Shown: piece by piece, positions 1 to 6,027 of the stretch | Numbering within the stretch: the first letter of the stretch is position 1 | Layout: each line of letters begins with the position of its first letter | Source: an uncultured Aeromonadales bacterium | Lineage (GTDB): Bacteria; Pseudomonadota; Gammaproteobacteria; Enterobacterales; Succinivibrionaceae | Assembly: GCA_902796095.1 (NCBI GenBank) | Contig: CADBNP010000027.1 | Span: forward strand, 1-11,975 | Direction of reading: 5' to 3' | DNA: 11,975 nucleotides | Position numbers and translations under genes: made by a program | The notes under the pieces: model-generated | The model's input: only the letters and a program-made list of their open reading frames with translations | What the model was told of the DNA's origin: nothing | Database searches by the model: none

Positions 1-2
1 GG

Positions 3-230
3 CTGATTGAACATCTGTCACAGTCCAAAGCATCATGCAAACAATTTCCGCTTTTCCCTTCTAACAAAATCAATATCTGCTCACTCGACACTGCCGGAAT
101 TATACACAGACTCATTTATCATCTAGATTCTTTCCTGGCTCTGTACGCTGTTTTTGGCAAAGGATGTAAAGTACCGGCATATGTCACCGTATGTTGCCTA
201 AAAACAGCCGATGTAATAGAATTATCATAA
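3..230 (+). CDS. C-terminal part of an unrecognised protein (partial, enters from the left)
   Basis: A frame with no stop runs for 75 codons from the left edge to a TAA at 228-230, so it may be the 3' end of a gene that starts outside the window. The residues include four cysteines and a hydrophobic stretch in the middle, with the end reading ADVIELS. I do not recognise a family. The stop lies only 4 nt before the first paired base of the FMN riboswitch, and the candidate riboswitch promoter lies inside the frame. A competing minus-strand frame (ATG near position 116, running out of the left edge) is shorter and also unrecognised. First-codon-position purine content in the plus frame is only about half, which does not argue strongly for coding, so this may be a chance open frame. 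Confidence 0.35.
   Translation: MIEHLSQSKASCKQFPLFPSNKINICSLDTAGIIHRLIYHLDSFLALYAVFGKGCKVPAYVTVCCLKTADVIELS
194..222 (+). promoter_or_regulatory. Candidate sigma70 promoter for the riboswitch-ribE operon
   Basis: TTGCCT at 194-199 (4 of 6 to the -35 consensus) is followed by a 17-nt spacer and TAGAAT at 217-222 (5 of 6 to the -10 consensus). Transcription would start near 229-230, just before the first paired base of the riboswitch at 235. This placement is what one expects for an operon led by a riboswitch, and it is the main reason for the call. Confidence 0.5.
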
Positions 231-234
231 GAAG

Positions 235-341
235 ATTCTCAGGGAGAGGTGAAAATCCTTACCGGTGGTAGAGTCCACAAGCCCACGGGGCAGAACAGGT
301 TAAATTCCTGTACCGACGGTATAGTCCGGATGAAAGAGAAT
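235..341 (+). promoter_or_regulatory. FMN riboswitch (RFN element)
   Basis: This is the RNA sensor that binds flavin mononucleotide and lowers expression of riboflavin genes when FMN is plentiful. Closing helix P1 is visible as ATTCTC at 235-240 pairing with GAGAAT at 336-341. Between them the conserved RFN blocks appear in order: AGGGAGAGGTGAAA, ACCGGTGGTA, AAGCCCACGGG, a variable hairpin around CAGGTTAAATTCCTG, ACCGACGGTATAGTCCGGATG. It lies 89 nt upstream of the ribE start, the standard context for this element in proteobacteria. The two hairpins that follow are plausible expression platforms. Confidence 0.96.
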
Positions 342-350
342 TTACAATTA

Positions 351-383
351 CGGTGAAATCGTCCGGTCTTCACCGCCTTTTGT
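351..383 (+). terminator. Candidate riboswitch-controlled terminator hairpin
   Basis: CGGTGAA at 351-357 pairs with TTCACCG at 369-375 around an 11-nt loop, and the tail reads CCTTTTGT. The stem is perfect over 7 bp but the U-tract is short, so the hairpin may be a weak terminator or only a spacer helix. It lies directly after the FMN aptamer, where transcription attenuation platforms are usually found. Confidence 0.4.
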
Positions 384-398
384 ACTGTCTGAATTCGC

Positions 399-421
399 CC
401 TAGAGGATCTGAGATTCTAGG
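399..421 (+). promoter_or_regulatory. Shine-Dalgarno-sequestering hairpin before ribE
   Basis: CCTAGA at 399-404 is the exact complement of TCTAGG at 416-421. The right arm contains most of the ribE ribosome-binding site AGGAG (419-423), which lies 6 nt before the ATG at 430. When folded, this helix would hide the site. Its loop sequence CTGAGA (409-414) can alternatively pair with TCTCAG (237-242) in the 5' strand of riboswitch helix P1. This offers a possible switch between free and FMN-bound states; the switching itself is inferred. Confidence 0.55.
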
Positions 422-429
422 AGTGACTA

Positions 430-1098
430 ATGTTTACAGGAATTATCGAGGCTGTAGGGAATGTTATTTCAGTATCCCCGTTAACGAACGGTCTTCAGCT
501 TTCCATTTCAGCTCAGAACATCGACTTTCAAAACGCAAAAATTGGAGACAGTATTGCTGTTAACGGAGTTTGTCTTACAGCAACCAGACTGTCGTCCTCA
601 ACCCACATTTTTTCCGCTGACGTATCTCACGAAACTGTTGCCCTGACCAATCTTAAAAATTTAAAATCCGGCTCAAAGGTGCATCTTGAAAGGGCTCTTG
701 CAGTCGGAGGACGGTTTGACGGTCACATAGTAACCGGGCACGTGGATACAACCGGAATTATTGAAAAAATCGTATCCAGAGGAAGCACCACCGACTACTT
801 CGTTAAAGTACCGGAAAGTTTGAACAGGTATATAGCAAAAAAAGGCTCTGTGGCTGTTGACGGCGTATCACTTACTGTGAATGACTGTGATGAGCACGGA
901 ATGTTCAGACTCACCATCATCCCCCATACGATTGCCGCAACGTGCATCGGTTCATGGCAGGTAGGTTACGAACCGAACGTGGAGGTGGATATTCTCGCAA
1001 GATACACCGAAAGAATGAGTCAGTGCAGTCAGAACTCCGTGCAGAAACCTGCCGAATCACTGACAAGGGAAACATTACAGGAAAACGGGTTTATTTAA
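430..1098 (+). CDS. ribE: Riboflavin synthase, alpha subunit
   Basis: It catalyses the last step of riboflavin synthesis, the dismutation of two 6,7-dimethyl-8-ribityllumazine molecules to riboflavin plus the pyrimidine reused by RibH. The 222-residue protein begins with the family's MFTGIIE and has the two tandem lumazine-binding barrels. The first (about 1-95) carries NGVCLTA at 45-51 and the second (about 98-190) carries DGVSLTV at 144-150. GGRFDGHIVTGHVD at 93-106 joins them and IPHT is at 164-167. The length is slightly above the usual 200-215 because of a tail of roughly 20 polar residues after the ILARYTER segment. The start is supported by AGGAG 6 nt upstream. It is the first gene of the riboswitch operon, and ribBX follows after 2 nt. 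The symbol follows the Bacillus-style naming; E. coli calls this gene ribC or ribE. Confidence 0.96.
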   Translation: MFTGIIEAVGNVISVSPLTNGLQLSISAQNIDFQNAKIGDSIAVNGVCLTATRLSSSTHIFSADVSHETVALTNLKNLKSGSKVHLERALAVGGRFDGHIVTGHVDTTGIIEKIVSRGSTTDYFVKVPESLNRYIAKKGSVAVDGVSLTVNDCDEHGMFRLTIIPHTIAATCIGSWQVGYEPNVEVDILARYTERMSQCSQNSVQKPAESLTRETLQENGFI

Positions 1099-1100
1099 AT

Positions 1101-2213
1101 ATGACTATCAGCAAAACAGAAGATATTATCGAAGAATTCCGTAAAGGAAAAATGGTTGTGCTCATGGATGATGAGGATCGTGAAAACGAGGGCGATCTCA
1201 TAATGCCGGCCGAGTACTGCACACCGGAAACAATAAATTTTATGGCTCAGTACGGTAGAGGTCTTATCTGTCTTGCTCTGAGCAAGGAGAGATGCAGACA
1301 GTTGAATCTCGAACTGATGGTTGATCGTAACCGTGCTCCGTTTTCCACTGCATTCACCAACAGTATAGAAGCAGCAAAAGGTGTTACAACAGGAATTTCA
1401 GCTGCCGACAGAGCAACCACAGTACGTGCAGCAGTTGCAAAAGATGCCAAACCGGAGGATATAGTACAGCCCGGTCACGTATTTCCTCTGATGGCCCAGG
1501 AGGGAGGTGTGCTGGTCAGAACAGGACATACGGAAGCTTCAACTGACCTGGCCCGTCTTGCCGCACTTGAACCGGCTGCGGTTATATGTGAAATAATGAA
1601 GGATGACGGAAGCATGGCACGCAGGGATGATCTGGAGAAGTTCTGTGCAAGACATAACCTGCTTCTGGGTACCGTGTCCGATCTGGTTGAATACCGGATG
1701 CTGCATGAAACCACAGTAAAGGAAGTATCCCATTGCAGATTTCCGACTGCCTGCGGTGAATTCAAACTGGTAGCCTTCCTGGATACAATTGATCACATTA
1801 CCCACTTTGCTCTTATTCACGGCGATCTTGATTCCTGTCCGAATCCTTTAGTAAGAGTTCATCTGACCGACTATTTCAGCGATGTTCTTCTCTCTGATCG
1901 CAGCAGACACCAGTCCTTTACAGTAAATGAGGCATTGAAAGCCATAAGCATGGATACAGGCGTTCTGCTAATCATTAACACAGGAACAAAAAATGAAGAC
2001 CTGCTGCATAAAATCCAGCAGTTTCAAAAAGAGGATCAGGATGGAACATCCTTACTTAAGAAGGGACCGTCAAAACGTGTGGGCATAGGATCCCAGATCC
2101 TTAAAAGTCTCGGCATAACCAGCATGAGACTGATGTCAACCCAGACCAAATACAACGGACTGTCAGGTTACAACCTTAAAATAACCGAATTTATAGAACC
2201 TGGCAGCAAATGA
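1101..2213 (+). CDS. ribBX: RibBX: 3,4-dihydroxy-2-butanone 4-phosphate synthase fused to a degenerate GTP cyclohydrolase II-like domain
   Basis: The N-terminal domain (about 1-200 of 370) makes the four-carbon unit of riboflavin from ribulose 5-phosphate. It keeps the acidic loop DDEDRENEGD at 23-32, GHVFPL at 125-130 and TGHTEASTDLARLAAL from 141. The C-terminal domain (about 205-370) aligns by eye with GTP cyclohydrolase II through PTACGEFKLVAF, HFALIHGD and VRVH. It lacks the three zinc cysteines that should follow VRVH, the sequence there being LTDYFSDVLLSDRSRH. The RQEGRGIGL-type catalytic loop is also replaced, by NTGTKNEDLL. This matches the RibBX hybrid described in Proteobacteria, which supplies RibB but not RibA activity. 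Automatic pipelines may label it ribBA or ribB. The ATG at 1101 lies 2 nt after the ribE stop with no good Shine-Dalgarno sequence, so translation is probably coupled. A longer in-frame start at 942 would overlap ribE by more than 150 nt and is unlikely. Confidence 0.93.
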   Translation: MTISKTEDIIEEFRKGKMVVLMDDEDRENEGDLIMPAEYCTPETINFMAQYGRGLICLALSKERCRQLNLELMVDRNRAPFSTAFTNSIEAAKGVTTGISAADRATTVRAAVAKDAKPEDIVQPGHVFPLMAQEGGVLVRTGHTEASTDLARLAALEPAAVICEIMKDDGSMARRDDLEKFCARHNLLLGTVSDLVEYRMLHETTVKEVSHCRFPTACGEFKLVAFLDTIDHITHFALIHGDLDSCPNPLVRVHLTDYFSDVLLSDRSRHQSFTVNEALKAISMDTGVLLIINTGTKNEDLLHKIQQFQKEDQDGTSLLKKGPSKRVGIGSQILKSLGITSMRLMSTQTKYNGLSGYNLKITEFIEPGSK

Positions 2214-2221
2214 ACAGCAGT

Positions 2222-2251
2222 CTGATATTCAAAAAATATGCGTGTTATAAT
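2222..2251 (+). promoter_or_regulatory. Candidate internal promoter upstream of ribH (extended -10)
   Basis: A perfect TATAAT at 2246-2251 is preceded by TGT at 2243-2245, an extended -10 arrangement. CTGATA at 2222-2227 matches the -35 consensus at 4 of 6 positions with an 18-nt spacer. Transcription would begin near 2258, giving a leader of about 25 nt before the ribH start. It lies in the 69-nt gap between ribBX and ribH and downstream of the FMN riboswitch, so it would let ribH, nusB and thiL be made when the riboswitch is off. Confidence 0.6.
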
Positions 2252-2282
2252 CCCGTGCGGAAACTAAATTAGGAGTCTCACA

Positions 2283-2747
2283 GTGAAAGTAATAGAAGGT
2301 AATCTTGTAGCAAAAGAAGCTAAAGTTGCTATAGTTGTATCCCGTTTTAACAGTTTCATCACCGAACATCTTCTTAACGGTGCAACGGATGTTCTGAAAC
2401 GTCAGGGAGAAGTTGCTGACGATAATATAACGGTAGTCAGAGTGCCCGGAGCAATTGAAATACCTTTAACCGTGGAAAAACTCGCAGCATCAAAAAAATA
2501 TGATGCTGTAATTGCACTGGGCTGTGTGATCCGCGGTGCCACATACCATTTTGAAATTGTTGCAAACGAAAGTTCGAAGGGACTTGCCCAGGTAATGCTT
2601 AAGTACGGTATTCCTGTAGCATTCGGAGTTCTTACAACAGACACTATTGATCAGGCTGTACAGAGGGCAGGCTCCAAGGCTGGCAATAAAGGAGCAGAAG
2701 CTGCACTCAGCGCCCTAGAAATGATCAACGTTCTGAAACAGATTTAA
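2283..2747 (+). CDS. ribH: 6,7-dimethyl-8-ribityllumazine synthase
   Basis: Lumazine synthase condenses the pyrimidine from the RibA/RibD branch with the RibB product to give the substrate of riboflavin synthase. Family members assemble as pentamers or 60-mer capsids in the cytoplasm. The 154-residue length is typical. Visible motifs are VSRFN at 19-23, PGAIEIPL at 55-62, [14 protein letters not shown] at 80-93 with the catalytic histidine at 89, and [11 protein letters not shown] at 115-125. These are followed by the phosphate-site region [13 protein letters not shown]. The start codon is GTG at 2283, supported by AGGAG at 2271-2275 with 7-nt spacing. It sits 69 nt after ribBX, behind its own candidate promoter, and nusB follows after 9 nt. 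The ribH-nusB pairing is common in proteobacteria. Confidence 0.97.
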   Translation: MKVIEGNLVAKEAKVAIVVSRFNSFITEHLLNGATDVLKRQGEVADDNITVVRVPGAIEIPLTVEKLAASKKYDAVIALGCVIRGATYHFEIVANESSKGLAQVMLKYGIPVAFGVLTTDTIDQAVQRAGSKAGNKGAEAALSALEMINVLKQI

Positions 2748-2756
2748 GGATAGAAA

Positions 2757-3206
2757 GTGAGTAACGAAACTGAAAACAAACCTAGAGGCGTAAGACCTTT
2801 TGAAAGACACATGGCCAGACAGATGGCTGTACAGGCTATTTATGAATGGCAGATGACCGGAAATCAGGCCAGCGACATCATTCGGCAGTTTATTGAAGAC
2901 GAAAAGAAAAAAAAGGCGGATCTGGACTACTTTTCCGAAGTGGTGGCCGGAGTTATCAGTCATGTATCAACTCTCGACGAGACTACTTCCCGCTACATAA
3001 CTGGTCGCACATTCAACGATCTGGATCAGGTGGATAAGGCTATTCTCAGAGTAGGCTGCTACGAACTTCTTTTCCACCGTGAGCTTGACTACAAAATAGT
3101 AATCAATGAAGGTATAGAGCTGGCAAAAAGTTTTGCTGCTGCAGACAGTCATAAATTTGTAAACGGCGTTCTGGACAAAATAGTAAAGAACGAACTAAAG
3201 GCCTGA
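2757..3206 (+). CDS. nusB: Transcription antitermination factor NusB
   Basis: NusB binds boxA RNA together with ribosomal protein S10 (NusE) and prevents premature termination in ribosomal RNA operons. The 149-residue protein is slightly longer than E. coli NusB (139) because of an extra basic N-terminal leader. The family core starts at ARQMAVQAIYEWQ (20-32). The conserved second half, from RTFNDLDQVDKAILRVG (84-100) to INEGIELAKSF and KFVNGVLDKI, is intact. The start is GTG at 2757. AAGGA at 2746-2750 overlaps the ribH stop and is 6 nt before the start, so translation is closely tied to ribH. The thiL start follows the stop by 7 nt, keeping the nusB-thiL pairing seen in many gammaproteobacteria. 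Confidence 0.95.
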   Translation: MSNETENKPRGVRPFERHMARQMAVQAIYEWQMTGNQASDIIRQFIEDEKKKKADLDYFSEVVAGVISHVSTLDETTSRYITGRTFNDLDQVDKAILRVGCYELLFHRELDYKIVINEGIELAKSFAAADSHKFVNGVLDKIVKNELKA

Positions 3207-3213
3207 ATCCCAG

Positions 3214-4146
3214 ATGGGCGAATTCGAAATAATAGATCACTACTTTAAACGGCAGGTATCCACTGCCGTTCTTGGTATTGGTGATGACTGTGCTCTTTTC
3301 AAAACGGATGGAAACTGCACCGCAGTGACTACTGACACCCTTGTCAGCGGTGTTCATTTTTTTCCGGAAACAGATCCTTTTTTAATTGGATGGAAATCCC
3401 TGGCTGTCAATATTTCAGATCTTGCGGCAATGGCTGCAACACCGAAATACTTCACTCTGGCACTGACCATGCCGGAAAATAATCTGAACTTCATAGATTC
3501 TTTCGCAAAGGGTCTTCACACACTTGCAGAGCTGTACAACATCGAACTTATCGGCGGTGATACTACAAAAGGCCCTCTTGTAATAACCATAACGGCATTC
3601 GGTGAAGTTCCACCGGGGCAGGCAGTAAAACGAAGCGGTGCACGCCCGGGAGATGATATCTGGGTGACGGGCGATCTCGGAGCTCCGGCACTGGCTCTGA
3701 ATCAGATTCTGAATAAAGAGGAACCTTCTGAATACAGTATCAGAAAACTCACAAAGCCTGTTCCGAGAACACAAACAGGCATGGCTCTCAGAAATATAGC
3801 AACATCAATGATTGATGTATCAGACGGTCTGCTGGCAGATTTGGGACACATACTGACTGCATCAGATACAGGATGTGAGCTTATAATCGAAAATCTTCCT
3901 CTGGCGGGGGATCTGAAGATACTGGAAATCGGCAGAGCCGTGGAATTTGCACTTACCGGCGGAGATGAATACGAACTTTGCTTTACGGCACCACCCGGAT
4001 CCAGAGATACAATATCAAACCTGGCCTGCAGAAACTCGATTCAGATATCCCTCATTGGCACTGTATCAGAAAATAAAGGAATCACGGCAAAAATAAACGG
4101 CGAGACATTTATTCTGCCGCAGAAAAAAGGATATGAACATTTTTAG
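3214..4146 (+). CDS. thiL: Thiamine-monophosphate kinase
   Basis: ThiL phosphorylates thiamine monophosphate with ATP to give thiamine diphosphate, the active cofactor. The 310 residues are close to the E. coli length of 325. Conserved segments are the metal-binding GIGDDCAL at 21-28, TDTLVSGVHF at 40-49, NISDLAAMAA at 66-75, IGGDTTKG at 113-120, and ARPGDDIWVTGDLG near 143-156. These are followed by DVSDGLLADLGHI at 201-213 and LTGGDEYELCFTAP at 247-260. It starts 7 nt after the nusB stop with only a weak AAGG upstream, so coupling is likely. It is the last gene of the plus-strand operon. The pgpA gene that often follows thiL in enterobacteria is not here. The final 4 nt overlap the end of slyX on the other strand. 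Confidence 0.96.
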   Translation: MGEFEIIDHYFKRQVSTAVLGIGDDCALFKTDGNCTAVTTDTLVSGVHFFPETDPFLIGWKSLAVNISDLAAMAATPKYFTLALTMPENNLNFIDSFAKGLHTLAELYNIELIGGDTTKGPLVITITAFGEVPPGQAVKRSGARPGDDIWVTGDLGAPALALNQILNKEEPSEYSIRKLTKPVPRTQTGMALRNIATSMIDVSDGLLADLGHILTASDTGCELIIENLPLAGDLKILEIGRAVEFALTGGDEYELCFTAPPGSRDTISNLACRNSIQISLIGTVSENKGITAKINGETFILPQKKGYEHF

Positions 4147-4355
4147 TAATGAGGAGGCGGAGTCTCCTCGCTGGGAAGAGCGACATTGGATACGGAACAT
4201 TCTCTCAGTTTGTCGCTTAAAAACCTGACTGCTGTTTTCAATGCTTCAATCTGTCTGGTGTTATCAGCGACGACTCTGTTCAAAGTGTCAACCGTCTCTT
4301 CCAAAAATGCTATTTTCGTTTCAAGTTCGCTAATCTGGATATCCTGCTCTGTCAT
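4143..4355 (-). CDS. slyX: SlyX family protein
   Basis: This is a small cytoplasmic protein of 70 residues whose function in the family is unclear. Nearly all of residues 5-53 form an acidic heptad-like helix expected to be a coiled coil (ISELETKIAFLEETVDTLN and onward). The protein ends with SEETPPPHY, matching the conserved C-terminus of E. coli SlyX, which is diagnostic. Its start codon overlaps the ribD stop as ATGA (4352-4355), so it is translated as the last gene of the nrdR-ribD-slyX group. Its stop overlaps the thiL stop tail to tail. The position next to ribD says little about its role. Confidence 0.94.
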   Translation of the reverse strand: MTEQDIQISELETKIAFLEETVDTLNRVVADNTRQIEALKTAVRFLSDKLRECSVSNVALPSEETPPPHY

Positions 4356-5488
4356 TTAGTCCTGCCCATAACTACCTTTAAATCCGGTCCGATTCTTTGT
4401 ACATCACTGATAACATATTTTGGAACATCTGTCAGTTTCCCGTAACATGTCATTCCGGCTACCGGTTTGCCATCTGCCCCAAGAAAGGACGGAGCCAGGT
4501 ACAGAATAATCTCATCAGCAAGATTCCTGCCGATAACACTGCCTGCAAAAGTACCTCCTGCTTCAATCCACAGATTATTAACCTGTCTTCTCCCCAGTTC
4601 CTGAAGAATACTCTCTATATCCCTTTCACCTCTCCTGTATCTGATGTCATTATCTGCTGCAGGATTTGATGTAAAACGCACAATATCCCGCCTGACAGAG
4701 AATATCCTGTAATCATCGGTAATTCTGCCGTGTGTATCCGCCAGAGCCAGCATTGGCTGACGGATTTCAGGAAGAGGATATTCTGAAAGAACCGAAGGAT
4801 CCATCTCGTCCTTACGAACATTAAGAACAGGATTATCTGCAAGGACTGTACCTGAAGTAGTAAGAATGGCACAGCTGAGAGCTCTGTAATTCTGCACATC
4901 AGCCCTGGACTGCTCTGATGTAATCCATTTGCTTTCCCCATTGGACAAAGCCGTTCTGCCATCCATGCTGCATCCCATTTTTAACCTGACAAACGGTCGA
5001 CCGGTTCTCATCCGATGAAAAAAGCCCGGATTCAGAGACTCGGCCTTTTCACTTAGCAGACCACATTCCACGTTAATACCGGCATCAGTCATCATTTTCA
5101 GACCACGTCCGGAAACTGCCGGATTCGGATCCTTCATGGCGGCAACAACCCGTCTGACACCGCCCCTGATCAGCGCTTCTGCACACGGAGGTGTTCTTCC
5201 GTAATGAGAACACGGTTCCAAGGTAACATAAACATCCGCACCGGATATATCTCCGCCTGCCGCAGTAATTGCATTTACCTCGGCATGTCCGGTCCCTGCC
5301 CTGATATGAAAACCTTCCCCGATTATTCTGCCGGAACGTACTATTACACACCCGACCATTGGATTTGGAGTTACGGTATAGCGACCCTTTCTGGCAAGTT
5401 CAAGAGCACGCTCCATCATCGCTGTATCAAAATCTGACCATTCAGTTCCATGAATCATCTTCTGATCAGTTCCCTCTTCAGCATTCAT
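4352..5488 (-). CDS. ribD: Bifunctional riboflavin protein RibD (pyrimidine deaminase / reductase)
   Basis: RibD deaminates the product of GTP cyclohydrolase II and then reduces its ribosyl side chain with NADPH, the second and third steps of the pyrimidine branch. The deaminase domain (about 20-165 of 378) shows the zinc site: HAEVNAI with His68 and catalytic Glu70, and PCSHYGRTPPC with Cys93 and Cys102. TPNPMVGCVIV lies near 40-50. The reductase domain (about 166-378) starts at RPFVRLKMGCSMDGRTAL and includes SKWITSEQSRADVQNYRA and ADNPVLNVR. Length is near the usual 360-380. The ATG at 5488 follows the nrdR stop after one nucleotide with no strong Shine-Dalgarno, suggesting coupling. A second ATG at residue 11 is possible but has only a distant GAGGGA. 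ribD is on the opposite strand from the other rib genes here and is not under the FMN riboswitch. Confidence 0.95.
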   Translation of the reverse strand: MNAEEGTDQKMIHGTEWSDFDTAMMERALELARKGRYTVTPNPMVGCVIVRSGRIIGEGFHIRAGTGHAEVNAITAAGGDISGADVYVTLEPCSHYGRTPPCAEALIRGGVRRVVAAMKDPNPAVSGRGLKMMTDAGINVECGLLSEKAESLNPGFFHRMRTGRPFVRLKMGCSMDGRTALSNGESKWITSEQSRADVQNYRALSCAILTTSGTVLADNPVLNVRKDEMDPSVLSEYPLPEIRQPMLALADTHGRITDDYRIFSVRRDIVRFTSNPAADNDIRYRRGERDIESILQELGRRQVNNLWIEAGGTFAGSVIGRNLADEIILYLAPSFLGADGKPVAGMTCYGKLTDVPKYVISDVQRIGPDLKVVMGRTK

Positions 5489-5489
5489 C

Positions 5490-5948
5490 TCAGAATTTAC
5501 CTTCGCGAAGCCTTGCTATCTCATCACCAAATTCCTTCACATCGGTAAACCGTCTGTATACTGATGCGAAACGAACATATGCCACCTCGTCAAGAGCCTT
5601 AAGTGCCTCCATGACATATTCACCTATCACAGAAGATTTTATTTCTCTTTCACCGATAGATCTGATCCTGGCCTTGATATGAGTCAGACTCTCCTCAATC
5701 TGCTCAATGCTGACCGGTCTCTTTTCCAGTGCACGCTGCATTCCGCTCCTCAGTTTATCCTCATCAAAAGGAACTCTTGCTCCGTCCTTCTTGACGACTC
5801 TCGGCATTACCAGTTCCGCAGTTTCAAATGTTGTGAATCTTTCCTTGCACTCAATACATTCTCTGCGGCGTCGCACCTGAGAACCATCAGCAACAAGTCT
5901 TGAATCTATAACCTTGGAATCAGAAGCTCCACAAAAAGGACAATGCAT
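5490..5948 (-). CDS. nrdR: Transcriptional repressor NrdR
   Basis: NrdR represses ribonucleotide reductase genes in response to the ATP/dATP balance by binding NrdR boxes. The 152-residue protein has the N-terminal zinc ribbon with Cys3, Cys6, Cys31 and Cys34 (MHCPFCGAS and [12 protein letters not shown]). [16 protein letters not shown] lies between the two pairs. The ATP-cone domain occupies about 49-139 and begins [18 protein letters not shown]. Length is close to the usual 150. GAGGAG at 5957-5962 sits 8 nt before the ATG and supports the start. The gene follows glyA on the same strand after a hairpin that may terminate or attenuate glyA transcripts. ribD follows with a 1-nt gap; nrdR-ribD is a widespread pairing in proteobacteria. 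No nrd gene lies in the window. Confidence 0.97.
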   Translation of the reverse strand: MHCPFCGASDSKVIDSRLVADGSQVRRRRECIECKERFTTFETAELVMPRVVKKDGARVPFDEDKLRSGMQRALEKRPVSIEQIEESLTHIKARIRSIGEREIKSSVIGEYVMEALKALDEVAYVRFASVYRRFTDVKEFGDEIARLREGKF

Positions 5949-5962
5949 AAAGAATACTCCTC

Positions 5963-6001
5963 AAAAGACAAAGACCCATCTACCATAAAGGAAATGGGTC
6001 T
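5963..6001 (-). terminator. Intrinsic terminator or attenuator between glyA and nrdR
   Basis: On the minus strand the perfect 8-bp stem AGACCCAT / ATGGGTCT (arms 5994-6001 and 5972-5979, 14-nt loop) is followed by TTGTCTTTT. It lies 27 nt after the glyA stop. The nrdR ribosome-binding site begins directly after the U-rich tail, so any read-through transcript carries this hairpin in its leader. Only a very weak promoter match (TTGAGA and TAGATG, 16-nt spacing) was seen for nrdR itself. Confidence 0.65.
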
Positions 6002-6027
6002 CAAACAGAATCAGTTAAACCGGATAA

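Noticed and set aside
942..1100. Longer ribBX reading from an in-frame ATG at 942
   Set aside because: It would overlap ribE by more than 150 nt and add 53 residues with no similarity to the family. The RibB domain begins normally from the ATG at 1101.
4151..4169. GAGGAG / CTCCTC hairpin as a bidirectional terminator for thiL and slyX
   Set aside because: The stem is only 6 bp and there is no T-run after it on either strand; it also encodes the conserved slyX C-terminus.
4615..5682. Several open frames opposite or out of frame with ribD and nrdR
   Set aside because: They sit entirely within strongly supported genes, have no recognisable motifs and lack ribosome-binding sites.
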